This document shows positions 1 to 7,371 of a stretch of DNA of 11,032 nt, piece after piece. Within the stretch, counting starts at the first letter, position 1, and every line of letters begins with the position of its first letter. The notes under the pieces were generated by a model that saw only the letters and a list, made by a program, of their open reading frames with translations, was not told where the DNA came from and did no database searches. Source of the DNA: Bacteroidota bacterium. GTDB taxonomy: Bacteria > Bacteroidota > Bacteroidia > UKL13-3. Where the stretch lies: NCBI GenBank assembly GCA_010027395.1, contig RGVD01000076.1, forward strand, positions 1 to 11,032. The letters run 5' to 3'. Both the position numbers and the translations under genes were made by a program.

Positions 1-689
1 ATTTGTCGGTATGCCGAAAGAATGAAATGTCCATATTCAGTTGGCATATCCACCGATATCACACGTTGGATTAAACTTTCTTTTTGTAACCTGTATGAAA
101 TCAAATCCTTGATGGTTATTAATTTCATGTTGTGCTTTTCAGCTACTTCCATCAATTGTGGCAGGCGGGCCATGGTACCATCTTCATTCAAAATCTCTAC
201 AATACACCCTGCTGGTTCAAATCCTGCCAAACGAGCCAAATCAATAGCTGCTTCGGTATGTCCAGCCCTACGAAGAACGCCTTCTGGCTTGGCTTTTAAT
301 GGAAATATATGTCCTGGCTTGCCTAATTCTTCTGGCTTTGTAGCAGGGTCTATTAAGGCTTGTAGGGTTTTAGCTCTGTCTTGTGCCGAAATACCTGTGG
401 TGCATCCTTTGCCCAATAAGTCAACAGAAACCGTAAATGGAGTTTCGTGCAAGGTGGTATTATCACTCACCATCAACTCTAATTTCAACTCTTCACAACG
501 GCTTTCAATCAAGGGTGCGCATATCAATCCCCTACCCTCTTTGGCCATAAAATTAATGATTTCGGGTGTCACATTGCGAGCAGCCGTCACAAAATCACCT
601 TCATTTTCACGGTCTTCATCATCCACCACTATCACCATTTTACCATCTTTAATATCTTCAATGGCTTCTTCTATTGTATTAAATTTCAT
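1..689 (-). CDS. ribBA: RibBA: 3,4-dihydroxy-2-butanone 4-phosphate synthase (probably fused to GTP cyclohydrolase II), 3' end outside window
   Basis: Reading leftward from ATG at 689-687 gives 229 open codons that continue past the window edge. The first ~200 residues are a RibB domain converting ribulose 5-phosphate to 3,4-dihydroxy-2-butanone 4-phosphate plus formate in riboflavin synthesis. Visible landmarks are the acidic metal/substrate loop DDEDRENEGD (residues 23-32), the substrate-loop histidine region SDNTTLHETPFTVSVD (75-90) and HTEAAIDLARLAGF (144-157). After residue ~205 the reading continues as RVISVDMPTEYGHFILSAY, which resembles the start of a RibA (GTP cyclohydrolase II) domain, so a bifunctional RibBA is likely; the RibA catalytic part is not visible. 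It is the third gene of a leftward operon, 54 nt after the glycosyltransferase. Only the AAAGA-like stretch precedes the ATG, so there is no strong Shine-Dalgarno site. The RibB assignment is very secure; the fusion is inferred from the first ~20 residues. Confidence 0.95.
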   Translation of the reverse strand, partial: MKFNTIEEAIEDIKDGKMVIVVDDEDRENEGDFVTAARNVTPEIINFMAKEGRGLICAPLIESRCEELKLELMVSDNTTLHETPFTVSVDLLGKGCTTGISAQDRAKTLQALIDPATKPEELGKPGHIFPLKAKPEGVLRRAGHTEAAIDLARLAGFEPAGCIVEILNEDGTMARLPQLMEVAEKHNMKLITIKDLISYRLQKESLIQRVISVDMPTEYGHFILSAYRQ

Positions 690-743
690 TCTTTGGTATT
701 TTTTTGATTTTGAAACAGGCTCGAAATTAGGAATAAGCGCGTA

Positions 744-1940
744 TTAAACATTATGATAAAAATCTAATGTCTGCTGGGTAATAAGCTTATTATCGTACAA
801 ATGTTTGGCTAACTCACAAGCACTGGTACCCATTTCTTCAATTTTTTGAGGATTATTTATCAGCAAAATAATGGCTTCAATAAAAGAATCTGTATCACTA
901 ACAATCATAAGCTGTTTATTGTTTTCTACCTCTATGCCTTGCACGCCAAGGGGTGTTGTAACAATACACTTAGCAAGGGCCATTCCCTCAAGAATTTTAA
1001 CACGAATTCCACTTCCAGAAAACAAAGGAACTATTTGTATGGCCTTAGATTGCATAAAAGCAATGGCATCTTCTACTTCACCTAACACAACAATATTGCC
1101 TCCATGGTATTTCTTGAAATAGTCGGGCATATTGCGACCTGCTATATAAAATTTCAAGTTGGGAAATTGAAGTGATAATTTTTGCCACACATTTTCGATA
1201 AACCAAACCACTGCTTCTTGGTTGGGCATCCAATCCATGCTGCCTATGTGAAACAAGCTTGGCATTTCGAGATGGCTATTGTCTGGTTTCAAACGCTGCA
1301 TATCAATTCCTACAGGAGCAATATGAATAGGTTTGCTACAACCTAAAGCCCTAAAGACATTCGCATCTTGTTTGGTAACACAAGTCAGTCCATCAAACTT
1401 ATTCAATTGGGTTATTTCAAAACTTTTTAATCGTTTTGAAAGAATTTGTAAATACCATTTCTTGATGGGATTTTTTTCAATATGGGCAAGGCTTTGCCAT
1501 ATTTCATACTCTACATTGTATTGACGAAGAATGCATTTGGCACGACTATATTTTCTGATAATATCCAAATAGGGTGCTACAAAAACACTTTCAAAAACAA
1601 TTACATCAAACTCCTTTTCTCCGCACAACTTTTCTAATAGCCTTTCGAAATCTTGACTAATAAACCTCACGACATGATAAGAATCTTTTGAAAACAAAAG
1701 ATTTTTAAGGGCATCTATAGGCTTAATTCTATTATCAATAAAGGACAAGTGAATATCGGCCAATTGCCTCACTTCCTCGGGTAATTTATCAAACTCAACA
1801 AAATGTTTTGATGTGTTTAACACCGCTAAGGTTAAATCAACACCTGCATCATGGTATCCTTTGGTAAAATTATAATAGCCCAAAGCACCACCATCTTTCA
1901 ATGGCCAAGGAAATCGATTGATGATTTGCAGAATTTTCAT
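744..1940 (-). CDS. GT-B fold glycosyltransferase (GT4/GT1-like)
   Basis: This 398-residue protein has the two-Rossmann-domain layout of GT-B glycosyltransferases. The N-terminal half opens with MKILQIINRFPWPLKDGGAL, a start followed by a Gly-rich acceptor loop. The C-terminal domain starts near residue 228 (LFHIGSMDWMPNQEA), continues through FYIAGRN (264-270) and VVLGEVED (284-291), and contains the nucleotide-sugar site GSGIRVKILEGMALAKCIVTT (309-329), with Glu318 in the position of the family's donor-binding EX7E motif. No signal peptide or membrane helix is evident, so it is probably cytosolic or peripheral. It likely transfers a sugar from a nucleotide donor to a surface glycan or lipid; the substrate cannot be read. 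It begins 8 nt after the LptF-family gene and precedes ribBA, so co-transcription with the envelope permease is likely and fits a role in surface polysaccharide or LPS assembly (inference). Confidence 0.88.
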   Translation of the reverse strand: MKILQIINRFPWPLKDGGALGYYNFTKGYHDAGVDLTLAVLNTSKHFVEFDKLPEEVRQLADIHLSFIDNRIKPIDALKNLLFSKDSYHVVRFISQDFERLLEKLCGEKEFDVIVFESVFVAPYLDIIRKYSRAKCILRQYNVEYEIWQSLAHIEKNPIKKWYLQILSKRLKSFEITQLNKFDGLTCVTKQDANVFRALGCSKPIHIAPVGIDMQRLKPDNSHLEMPSLFHIGSMDWMPNQEAVVWFIENVWQKLSLQFPNLKFYIAGRNMPDYFKKYHGGNIVVLGEVEDAIAFMQSKAIQIVPLFSGSGIRVKILEGMALAKCIVTTPLGVQGIEVENNKQLMIVSDTDSFIEAIILLINNPQKIEEMGTSACELAKHLYDNKLITQQTLDFYHNV

Positions 1941-1948
1941 TCTTCAGA

Positions 1949-3385
1949 CTAGGCGTGTTTGATTCTAAAAATACGTTTAAACAAATTAACCCATGCAGAT
2001 TTATCGAGTAATTGCGAATCGTTAGATGCTTGAAAGGTGAGGAATAAACCGAGAGGTAATAAAACCGCTATGGGCATCCACATCCCGTCAAAAGGGGCCC
2101 AAGCGAGGGTTCTAGCTGCTTTTTCACCCATTAGTGAAACAACATGAAATCCCAAATAAAGTATAACTGATATAACAATAGGCAATCCAAAACCACCTTT
2201 GCGAATAATTGAGCCCAAAGGAGCACCAATGAAAAACATTACAAAACAAGCTACAGCCAAGGTTAGTTTTCTATGCCATTCTATCTTATGTCTTGCCCTC
2301 AATTTGGTTAAATCATCAAACTCTGAAATAGAATAGTCAAGCATATTTTTAACAGCTCGAGCATTGTTAGCCGCATTGATGATAGCAACACTTTTATCTA
2401 CATCCATAAAATTTGACATTACATTTGAATCTGACAAAGCAATATGATGCGTTTTATAATTCCTCAAATAATTTGAATCATTTTCGCTTGGAAGCCATTG
2501 ACAATAGGGCTGTGCCAAGGTTTCCAAATAAAGTGATTTCATTATAGCCACACTATCTAATGAATCGTTGTTATGTTCCAATTGAACAATATTGAGCATC
2601 TCATAATGGTGTTTAAATAAACTCTCATCCGTTCGATTAAACTTAAAATTATTCAAATCAAAAGCAATTTGCTCTTGTGAAAAACTAGCCTTAGTATGCG
2701 GATATGAATTATAATAGCCCTGCTGTTTTTCCATTTCTTCATAACGAGCTCCATCATATAATTTAAAAAACAAGAATCGTTTGTCTTCACTCATTCCCAT
2801 GGTGCCACGTTTGGCGGTTATGATGACAGGGTATGTATTATTTTCACGCTGGTCATAAATCATGATATCATACATTTCCTGCGATTTTTTGTCCTTTTTG
2901 CCAACACGCATGGTAATTCCTTCAATACCTGTATAAAATACGCCTTCGGTAATTGCCAAAGAGGGCTTTTGTTGTCTAACGTCATACAGCAGAGAGCTTC
3001 GTTTTAGATTTGCTTGTGGGATTAATATATTAGAAACAAAAAAGGCAAACAAAGAAATTCCTATCATCACTGTCATCATAGGTCTAAATATTTTCATTGT
3101 AGATATACCTGCAGCCTTGGCTGCCACCAACTCATAGCTCTCGCCAAGGTTACCAAATGTCATTATGGATGCTAATAAAACTGAAATTGGCAATGCTTGT
3201 GGTATTAAACTAGCAGAAAAATAAAACATCAATTCTGCAATTACAGTCCATTCTAATCCTTTGCCTACTAGCTCATCCACATATAGCCATACCACCTGCA
3301 TCAGCAGGATAAACATAACTATTACAAACGTGGGGAAGAACGATTGTAAAAAACTACGTACTATTAAAACATTAAATTTCTTCAT
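1949..3385 (-). CDS. LptF/LptG (YjgP/YjgQ) family lipopolysaccharide-export permease
   Basis: The 478-residue protein has three hydrophobic helices near the N-terminus (about 13-36, 50-75, 100-123) and three at the C-terminus (about 370-390, 398-418, 435-452). A long hydrophilic stretch between them is expected to form the periplasmic beta-jellyroll of the family. The segment GESYELVAAKAAGISTMKIF (81-100), between helices 2 and 3, is the characteristic coupling region that contacts the LptB ATPase. In the Lpt machine, LptF and LptG with LptB extract LPS from the inner membrane and hand it to the LptC/LptA bridge. The protein is longer than the ~360 residues of the E. coli homologues because of a larger soluble domain. 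It is the first gene of the leftward operon with the glycosyltransferase and ribBA. Whether it corresponds to LptF or LptG cannot be decided here, so no symbol is given. Confidence 0.92.
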   Translation of the reverse strand: MKKFNVLIVRSFLQSFFPTFVIVMFILLMQVVWLYVDELVGKGLEWTVIAELMFYFSASLIPQALPISVLLASIMTFGNLGESYELVAAKAAGISTMKIFRPMMTVMIGISLFAFFVSNILIPQANLKRSSLLYDVRQQKPSLAITEGVFYTGIEGITMRVGKKDKKSQEMYDIMIYDQRENNTYPVIITAKRGTMGMSEDKRFLFFKLYDGARYEEMEKQQGYYNSYPHTKASFSQEQIAFDLNNFKFNRTDESLFKHHYEMLNIVQLEHNNDSLDSVAIMKSLYLETLAQPYCQWLPSENDSNYLRNYKTHHIALSDSNVMSNFMDVDKSVAIINAANNARAVKNMLDYSISEFDDLTKLRARHKIEWHRKLTLAVACFVMFFIGAPLGSIIRKGGFGLPIVISVILYLGFHVVSLMGEKAARTLAWAPFDGMWMPIAVLLPLGLFLTFQASNDSQLLDKSAWVNLFKRIFRIKHA

Positions 3386-3428
3386 TCAATTTTATAAAAG
3401 CTTTTATTTGTATGAAAAGTAAAAAGCG
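3386..3428. promoter_or_regulatory. Divergent intergenic promoter region
   Basis: Only 43 nt separate the start codons of the leftward LptF-family gene and the rightward hypothetical gene, so both promoters must lie in or near this stretch. Leftward, TACTTTTC (complement of 3414-3421) matches the Bacteroidota -7 consensus TAnnTTTG at 7 of 8 positions, with a TTG about 20 nt upstream, inside the neighbouring coding region. Rightward, TTTATTTG at 3403-3410 is also a 7 of 8 match, but without a convincing -33 TTTG. An AAAAGCTTTT palindrome (3396-3405) lies between the genes and could be a regulator site. All of this is motif matching by eye. Confidence 0.35.
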
Positions 3429-4013
3429 ATGCAAAATTCATCAATTAAACTTACAAACAAAGAATTTGAATTAATTCTCGATACAGAATATCCTCTACTC
3501 AAAAAAAATGCCATTGACAAAATACAAGCTCATTTGCACGAATTGGGAGAACAGCTTATTACAAATCAACAAATTACAAGATCTTTACACACAACAAGCT
3601 ATAAGATAAGCAAAGGCGAAAATTATTTGAATCTGCCATATTTGGTGCTCGATTTGCCCAAAATTGACGGCAACCATTTCCCCATTCTCTGCAGAACTCT
3701 ATTTTGGTGGGGCAAGTATTTTTCTTTTAATGTGTTTATTCGAAAAGATGATTACAATATGGATACCTTTGAGAAAAAAATAAAAAGTCAGCCGGTAAAA
3801 GGTATTCATGTATTGCAAAGCGATAAAATTTGGCAGCAAGACTTGGACAGCGAAGACTATATTAATCTATCGAATTGGCCTGAATATATTATTACAGAAG
3901 GGCCCTATTTGAAATTATCCATCAAACATCCGATTGAAGAAATAGATACTTTATTAGAAAAAGCAGCCTATCATTATGAACTTATCTTAACTTGTGTCGA
4001 CCCCAAAATATGA
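3429..4013 (+). CDS. Conserved-looking hypothetical protein (194 aa)
   Basis: I do not recognise a characterised family. The protein is a soluble, mixed alpha/beta polypeptide with no signal peptide, lipobox or membrane helix. The N-terminal ~50 residues look helical. They are followed by a compact aromatic core: ENYLNLPYLVLDLPKI (64-79), then PILCRTLFWWGKYFSFNVFI (85-104), containing WWGKYF. The C-terminal ~30 residues (HPIEEIDTLLEKAAYHYELI) look helical. Codon use and AT content resemble the neighbouring genes, so horizontal acquisition is not suggested. The next gene starts inside its stop codon (ATGA at 4010-4013), which points to translational coupling and a shared function with the 126-residue partner. 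The ATG start follows an AAAAAGCG stretch. It is a real gene by length, composition and operon structure; its function is unknown. Confidence 0.8.
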   Translation: MQNSSIKLTNKEFELILDTEYPLLKKNAIDKIQAHLHELGEQLITNQQITRSLHTTSYKISKGENYLNLPYLVLDLPKIDGNHFPILCRTLFWWGKYFSFNVFIRKDDYNMDTFEKKIKSQPVKGIHVLQSDKIWQQDLDSEDYINLSNWPEYIITEGPYLKLSIKHPIEEIDTLLEKAAYHYELILTCVDPKI

Positions 4014-4390
4014 AATTAGATTATATCAATAACATCAATGAGTTTGGAGATAAGATTGTGCGATTGTATAACTTTGATTTAGCTGAGGCTAAGTCTTTCA
4101 GTTCATCAATTAGCAAACACATCATAGAAAATAAGTCAGCTTTTAATCTAGAATCCGCTTCATATATTCATTCTCAAAATTGCCAATTAATTCTTTGTCT
4201 TTCGGATGAAAACGAGGGAATCATAAGCCTTAAAAATGGTGAATTTGTTTGCAAACTTACTTTAACATCCTACCACAAAATGCTATTATTAATTGAACCT
4301 TTTTGCCTAAGAGAGATGAAAGGCTACCAATTTTTATACGAGGATATTGACAACCCCATAGATTTTTTATTTTCTCCAAGTGGAAGATAA
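4010..4390 (+). CDS. Hypothetical protein (126 aa), translationally coupled to the upstream gene
   Basis: I chose the ATG at 4010 because it overlaps the upstream stop as ATGA. The same frame is open back to a TTG at 3992, which would add six residues inside the upstream gene and is less likely. The protein starts MKLDYINNINEFGDKIVRLY and has no signal peptide or membrane span. Predicted character is alpha then beta: a helical first 45 residues, then strand-like segments such as SQNCQLILCLSDENEGI and GEFVCKLTLTSYHKMLLLI, ending with a Leu/Phe-rich tail (FLYEDIDNPIDFLFSPSGR). No catalytic motif is recognisable. The four-base overlap suggests near-equal expression with the 194-residue protein, possibly as a small two-component complex (inference). 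A 73-nt gap separates it from the lipoprotein gene. Confidence 0.75.
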   Translation: MKLDYINNINEFGDKIVRLYNFDLAEAKSFSSSISKHIIENKSAFNLESASYIHSQNCQLILCLSDENEGIISLKNGEFVCKLTLTSYHKMLLLIEPFCLREMKGYQFLYEDIDNPIDFLFSPSGR

Positions 4391-4427
4391 TGGAGCTTGT
4401 GAAAATAATGTTAAGCAAGATCTATTC

Positions 4428-4458
4428 TTTGTTTTATAGCCATTTTATATATTATTTG
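4428..4458 (+). promoter_or_regulatory. Candidate Bacteroidota-type promoter for the TPR lipoprotein
   Basis: TTTG at 4428-4431 is followed after 19 nt by ATTATTTG at 4451-4458. The spacing fits the Bacteroidota -33 TTTG / -7 TAnnTTTG pair, with the first two bases of the -7 box swapped. The start site would fall almost on the ATG at 4464, implying a very short leader or a leaderless message. Weak motif evidence. Confidence 0.25.
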
Positions 4459-4463
4459 CAGAT

Positions 4464-5822
4464 ATGCTAAAAAAGATAGTCTATCTTTTGTTGTTGTTCA
4501 GTTTGTGGGCTTGTGATGCCACAAAGCCCTTTATGCATCAAGCACAAATAGACATGCAAGACAAAAACTACAATGAAGCTGCCAACAACTATTACAATAT
4601 CCTACTATTAAAGCCTGGAAATACAGAAGCAAAGCAAGGCCTTAAAAGCTCAGCACAATTTGTTCTTGACGGAAAATTTGAAAAATTCAGTCAGCTTGTG
4701 ATAGAAAACAAAGTGCCTGATGCAGTGAAGCAATACCAATACAACCAAAAATACTACAACCGTGTGAAAAGTGTTGGTGCTGAAATAAATTGGCCCTCTA
4801 TGTATAATGAGGTTTATGAAGATATTAAAGACGAATACATTGCAAAAATTCACTACAACAGCCTTGAACTTATCAATCAAAAAAAGTACGAAAAGGCAGA
4901 AGAGCAATTTACACAATTAGCCGAACTCGATTCAACATACAAAGAGGTCACAGTAGTTAGAATGAGCACTGTGCTCGAACCACTTTATCAACGTGGTTTG
5001 AGGATGATGAAAAACCAGAATTATAAGGAGGCTTATTTCAGTTTCGAGAAGGTTTTGGAATATGATGCCAAATATAAAGATAGCAAAATTTTGAAAGCAG
5101 ATGCGCTAGACAAAGCAACCATCACGATTGGACTTTTACCTATGGGTAATCAAACAAAATTAGATAAAGAAGAAAGTCAACTATACAGCCAATTGTTAAC
5201 TAAAATTCAGCAAATAACAAATCCTTTTATCAAAGTGCTTGACAAATCAGACATTGAAAATAGGTTGAAAGAAAAACAACTTGAATTAGCTTCTTTTTTA
5301 AATCCTGCTACTGCTATCAAAACGGCTGAAGTTATTGGTTTAAAATACTTGTTATTCTCCTCCCTTGACAATGTACAAGTAGATAATTTCAATCCAAGTA
5401 ATGAAACGAAGGTAGCTTATGAAGCCATTAATGAAAACGTGCAAAAGGGCAGCAATGGAGCCTACCAATTTGTGACACGTTTTAAGAAAGTAAATTACAT
5501 GGAGACATATCAGATGCGAAGGGTGGCTTATAAAGTAAATTATCGTTTAGCAAACATCCTTACACTTGAGACCGAAACTGCCGATTCGGTTGAAATTGAA
5601 CAAAAGGATGAACAAACAATTGGAAAATATGATGGTGATTTTCAAAACCTTTACCCATTTTTACCTGCTGGAAATTTTATGCCAGAAACACCTAATGCTT
5701 GGCGCAATCAATTTACTGAAACTAAAAGAAACCTGCTTAGCATTTCCATTTTGAGTACAAATTGTAGCCAAGCTGTAATAGAAAGAATAGTAAGTGATAT
5801 CAGCTTTTATATAAATAAGTAA
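4464..5822 (+). CDS. TPR-repeat lipoprotein with CsgG/LpoB-like C-terminal domain
   Basis: The 452-residue protein starts with a lipoprotein signal (MLKKIVYLLLLFSLWAC) whose lipobox LWAC places the lipidated cysteine at residue 17. Helical repeats follow. TPR-like units are clearest at about 26-60 (DKNYNEAANNYYNILLLKPG), 131-160 (KKYEKAEEQFTQLAELDST) and 177-207 (MKNQNYKEAYFSFEKVLEYD). From about residue 218 the pattern changes to an alpha/beta domain: ITIGLLPMGNQ, then FIKVLDKSDIENRLKEKQLE, then a helix ending at IGLKYLLFSSLDNV. This order (strand, helices, a 'v-D-R/K-x-D' strand, ga-y-l strand) is that of the CsgG/LpoB/FlgT-like fold used by outer-membrane lipoproteins. It is therefore probably an envelope assembly or scaffold lipoprotein; its partner is unknown. 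The CsgG likeness is by pattern only. The gene is upstream of fbp by 59 nt with no evident functional link. Confidence 0.85.
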   Translation: MLKKIVYLLLLFSLWACDATKPFMHQAQIDMQDKNYNEAANNYYNILLLKPGNTEAKQGLKSSAQFVLDGKFEKFSQLVIENKVPDAVKQYQYNQKYYNRVKSVGAEINWPSMYNEVYEDIKDEYIAKIHYNSLELINQKKYEKAEEQFTQLAELDSTYKEVTVVRMSTVLEPLYQRGLRMMKNQNYKEAYFSFEKVLEYDAKYKDSKILKADALDKATITIGLLPMGNQTKLDKEESQLYSQLLTKIQQITNPFIKVLDKSDIENRLKEKQLELASFLNPATAIKTAEVIGLKYLLFSSLDNVQVDNFNPSNETKVAYEAINENVQKGSNGAYQFVTRFKKVNYMETYQMRRVAYKVNYRLANILTLETETADSVEIEQKDEQTIGKYDGDFQNLYPFLPAGNFMPETPNAWRNQFTETKRNLLSISILSTNCSQAVIERIVSDISFYINK

Positions 5823-5830
5823 AAAACCAT

Positions 5831-5838
5831 TAGGTTTG
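5831..5838 (+). promoter_or_regulatory. Candidate -7 box upstream of fbp
   Basis: TAGGTTTG is an exact match to the Bacteroidota -7 consensus TAnnTTTG and lies 43 nt before the fbp ATG, which would leave a ~37-nt A-rich leader. The expected -33 TTTG is only poorly represented (a TTTTA stretch near 5805-5809, inside the end of the lipoprotein gene). It suggests fbp has its own promoter besides any read-through from upstream. Confidence 0.4.
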
Positions 5839-5881
5839 CAAAACATCAGAAAACAATACAAACATCAAAAATACAAACACT

Positions 5882-6886
5882 ATGAGCGATTTTAATGTAG
5901 TTACCCTCGGACAATTCATTATTGATAAACAAGTTGAGTTTCCTTACGCAAAAGGAGAATTATCAAGGCTTTTAAGAGACATTGGTATTGCAGCCAAAAT
6001 TATAAGCCGCGAGGTAAATAAAGCGGGTCTGACTCAAATTTTAGGCGAACATGGAAGCACCAATGTGCAAGGCGAAGATGTAAAAAAGCTCGATATTATT
6101 GGAAACGAAATGTTCATTTGGGCGCTCAGCAAAGGAGGCGAAGTGTGTGTGATGGCAAGTGAAGAGAATGATGACATCGTGCCTTTAGAAGGTAAATACT
6201 CTAAATATGGGAAATATGTTATTTGTATCGACCCTTTGGATGGATCATCAAATATTGATGTGAATGTTTCTATTGGAACCATTTTCTCTATTTATCATAG
6301 GGTAACGGAGCCAGGAACAGACCCAAATATCAAGGATGTATTGCAAGCAGGCAACAAGCTAGTGGCTGCAGGTTATGTGGTGTATGGCACTTCTACCATG
6401 CTCGTGTATAGCACAGGCAAGGGAGTGAATGGATTTACCTTAGATCCTTCAATTGGTGAATTCTGCTTATCTCATCCTGATATTAAAACTCCTGCAGATG
6501 GAAAAATATATTCTATCAATGAGGGTAATGCCGCAGAATTTCCAGAAGGCATCAAAAATTATTTAAACTGGGTAAAAGAAACAGACAAATCAACAAGTCG
6601 TCCTTACTCGGCACGTTATATTGGCTCTATGATTGCTGACTTCCACAGAAACTTATTAAAAGGTGGGGTATTTATTTATCCTCCTACAGCAAAATCACCT
6701 AATGGTAAGCTGCGCTTGATGTTTGAGTGTATTCCAATGAGTTTTATTGCTGAGCAAGCAGGTGGAAAATCAACCACTTCTAAAGAAAGAATATTAGATA
6801 TTGAGCCTTCAGAACTTCACCAACGCGTGCCAATCATCATGGGTTCACCCAATATGGTTGATAAAGTACTTGAGTTTATGAAGTAG
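5882..6886 (+). CDS. fbp: Class I fructose-1,6-bisphosphatase
   Basis: This 334-residue cytosolic enzyme hydrolyses fructose 1,6-bisphosphate to fructose 6-phosphate and phosphate, the committed step of gluconeogenesis. Family landmarks are present in order: the acidic loop SEEND (93-97), the metal/phosphate motif DPLDGSSNID (117-126), substrate residues around RYIGSMIADFHRNL (245-258), YPPTAKSPNGKLRLMFE (266-282) with the metal-ligand Glu282, and the C-terminal EQAGG (291-295). Length is normal for the family (~330). The GEHGSTNVQGEDVKKLD segment (55-71) corresponds to the dynamic-loop/AMP-site region of class I enzymes; I cannot tell whether AMP inhibition is retained. It is preceded by an A-rich leader and an exact TAnnTTTG box. 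An 81-bp repeat array begins 10 nt after its stop codon and may form its transcript 3' end. Confidence 0.98.
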   Translation: MSDFNVVTLGQFIIDKQVEFPYAKGELSRLLRDIGIAAKIISREVNKAGLTQILGEHGSTNVQGEDVKKLDIIGNEMFIWALSKGGEVCVMASEENDDIVPLEGKYSKYGKYVICIDPLDGSSNIDVNVSIGTIFSIYHRVTEPGTDPNIKDVLQAGNKLVAAGYVVYGTSTMLVYSTGKGVNGFTLDPSIGEFCLSHPDIKTPADGKIYSINEGNAAEFPEGIKNYLNWVKETDKSTSRPYSARYIGSMIADFHRNLLKGGVFIYPPTAKSPNGKLRLMFECIPMSFIAEQAGGKSTTSKERILDIEPSELHQRVPIIMGSPNMVDKVLEFMK

Positions 6887-6896
6887 TAATTTTTCA

Positions 6897-7229
6897 TCGC
6901 TTTAGCAAGTGTTAAGAATTGCTTTCGCAAGTGTTAAGCGAAGCGTCACTTGTGAACACAAATAATAAAAGTTTGTAACTTTTTTAATCAACTAATCAGT
7001 CGCTTTTGCAAGTGTTAAGCGTAGCGTCACTTGTGAAGGCAAATAATAAAAGTTTGCAACTTTTAAAATCAACTAATCAGTCGCTTTTGCAAGTGTTAAG
7101 TTCAACGTCACTTGTGAACACAAATAATAAAAGTTCGCAACTTTTAAAATCAACTAATCAGTCGCTTTCGCAAGTGTTAAGCGTAGCGTCACTTGTGAAG
7201 GCAAATAATAAAAGTTTGTAACTTTTTTA
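6897..7229 (+). repeat. Tandem array 1 of the 81-bp two-hairpin repeat (4 units plus 22-nt partial)
   Basis: This array fills most of the 485-nt gap between fbp and rmuC. The CAAGTG core recurs at 6928, 7009, 7090 and 7171, exactly 81 nt apart, with a 22-nt partial unit in front (core at 6906). The last unit decays into unrelated AT-rich sequence near 7230, with weak similarity to about 7240. Each unit holds hairpin h1 (GCAAGTG, 13-nt loop, CACTTGT) and hairpin h2 (AAAAGTT, 3-nt loop, AACTTTT), then a spacer containing ATCAACTAATCAGTCGC. Units differ by a few bases, for example TTCAAC in place of GCGTAGC in the third h1 loop. Flanking ends GAACAC and GAAGGC alternate between successive units. 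There are no unique spacers, so this is not CRISPR. The same repeat occurs in array 2 and upstream of the RAYT gene. Confidence 0.97.
6967..6985 (+). terminator. Possible weak intrinsic terminator for fbp (first h2 hairpin)
   Basis: The first h2 hairpin, AAAAGTT-TGT-AACTTTT, runs into two further T residues, giving a short stem followed by a six-T run about 80 nt after the fbp stop. The stem is only 7 bp and AT-rich, so termination would be weak. It is the first terminator-like structure downstream of fbp. The fourth array-1 unit (7210-7228) and the fourth unit of array 2 (10061-10079) have the same T-extended form. Confidence 0.3.
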
Positions 7230-7371
7230 ATTTAACAATCCCACATTTTAAATTGGCAAAAACAATATTTTGCTCATAAATAATGCTAATATTTTGTAAA
7301 ACATAAAAATTAAATTTTGTGTATAATAATTAGGCTTAAAGTGCAATTATTGCAATTCATAATTTTTCAAG
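7230..7371 (+). promoter_or_regulatory. AT-rich upstream region of rmuC with TTTG boxes
   Basis: After array 1 ends, 142 AT-rich nt precede rmuC. TTTG-containing boxes occur at 7269-7272, 7293-7296 and 7316-7319. Each is preceded by A/T but none is an exact TAnnTTTG, and their spacing (23-24 nt start to start) is shorter than the usual Bacteroidota -33/-7 arrangement. A promoter for rmuC and the downstream dehydrogenase is expected here, but its exact position cannot be fixed by eye. Confidence 0.3.

Noticed and set aside
690..743. FMN riboswitch or other leader before ribBA
   Set aside because: The gap is only 54 nt, lies within an operon and shows no conserved riboswitch elements.
22..747. 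241-residue plus-strand open frame at the left end
   Set aside because: It is antisense to ribBA, whose RibB motifs are unmistakable on the minus strand.
3992..4009. TTG start adding six residues to the 126-residue hypothetical protein
   Set aside because: The ATG at 4010 forms a standard ATGA overlap with the upstream stop and is the stronger start.
7006..7221. 71-residue plus-strand open frame through array 1
   Set aside because: It is a by-product of an 81-bp (27-codon) repeat; the frame is ended by repeat-internal TAA codons in other units, and there is no start signal or homology.
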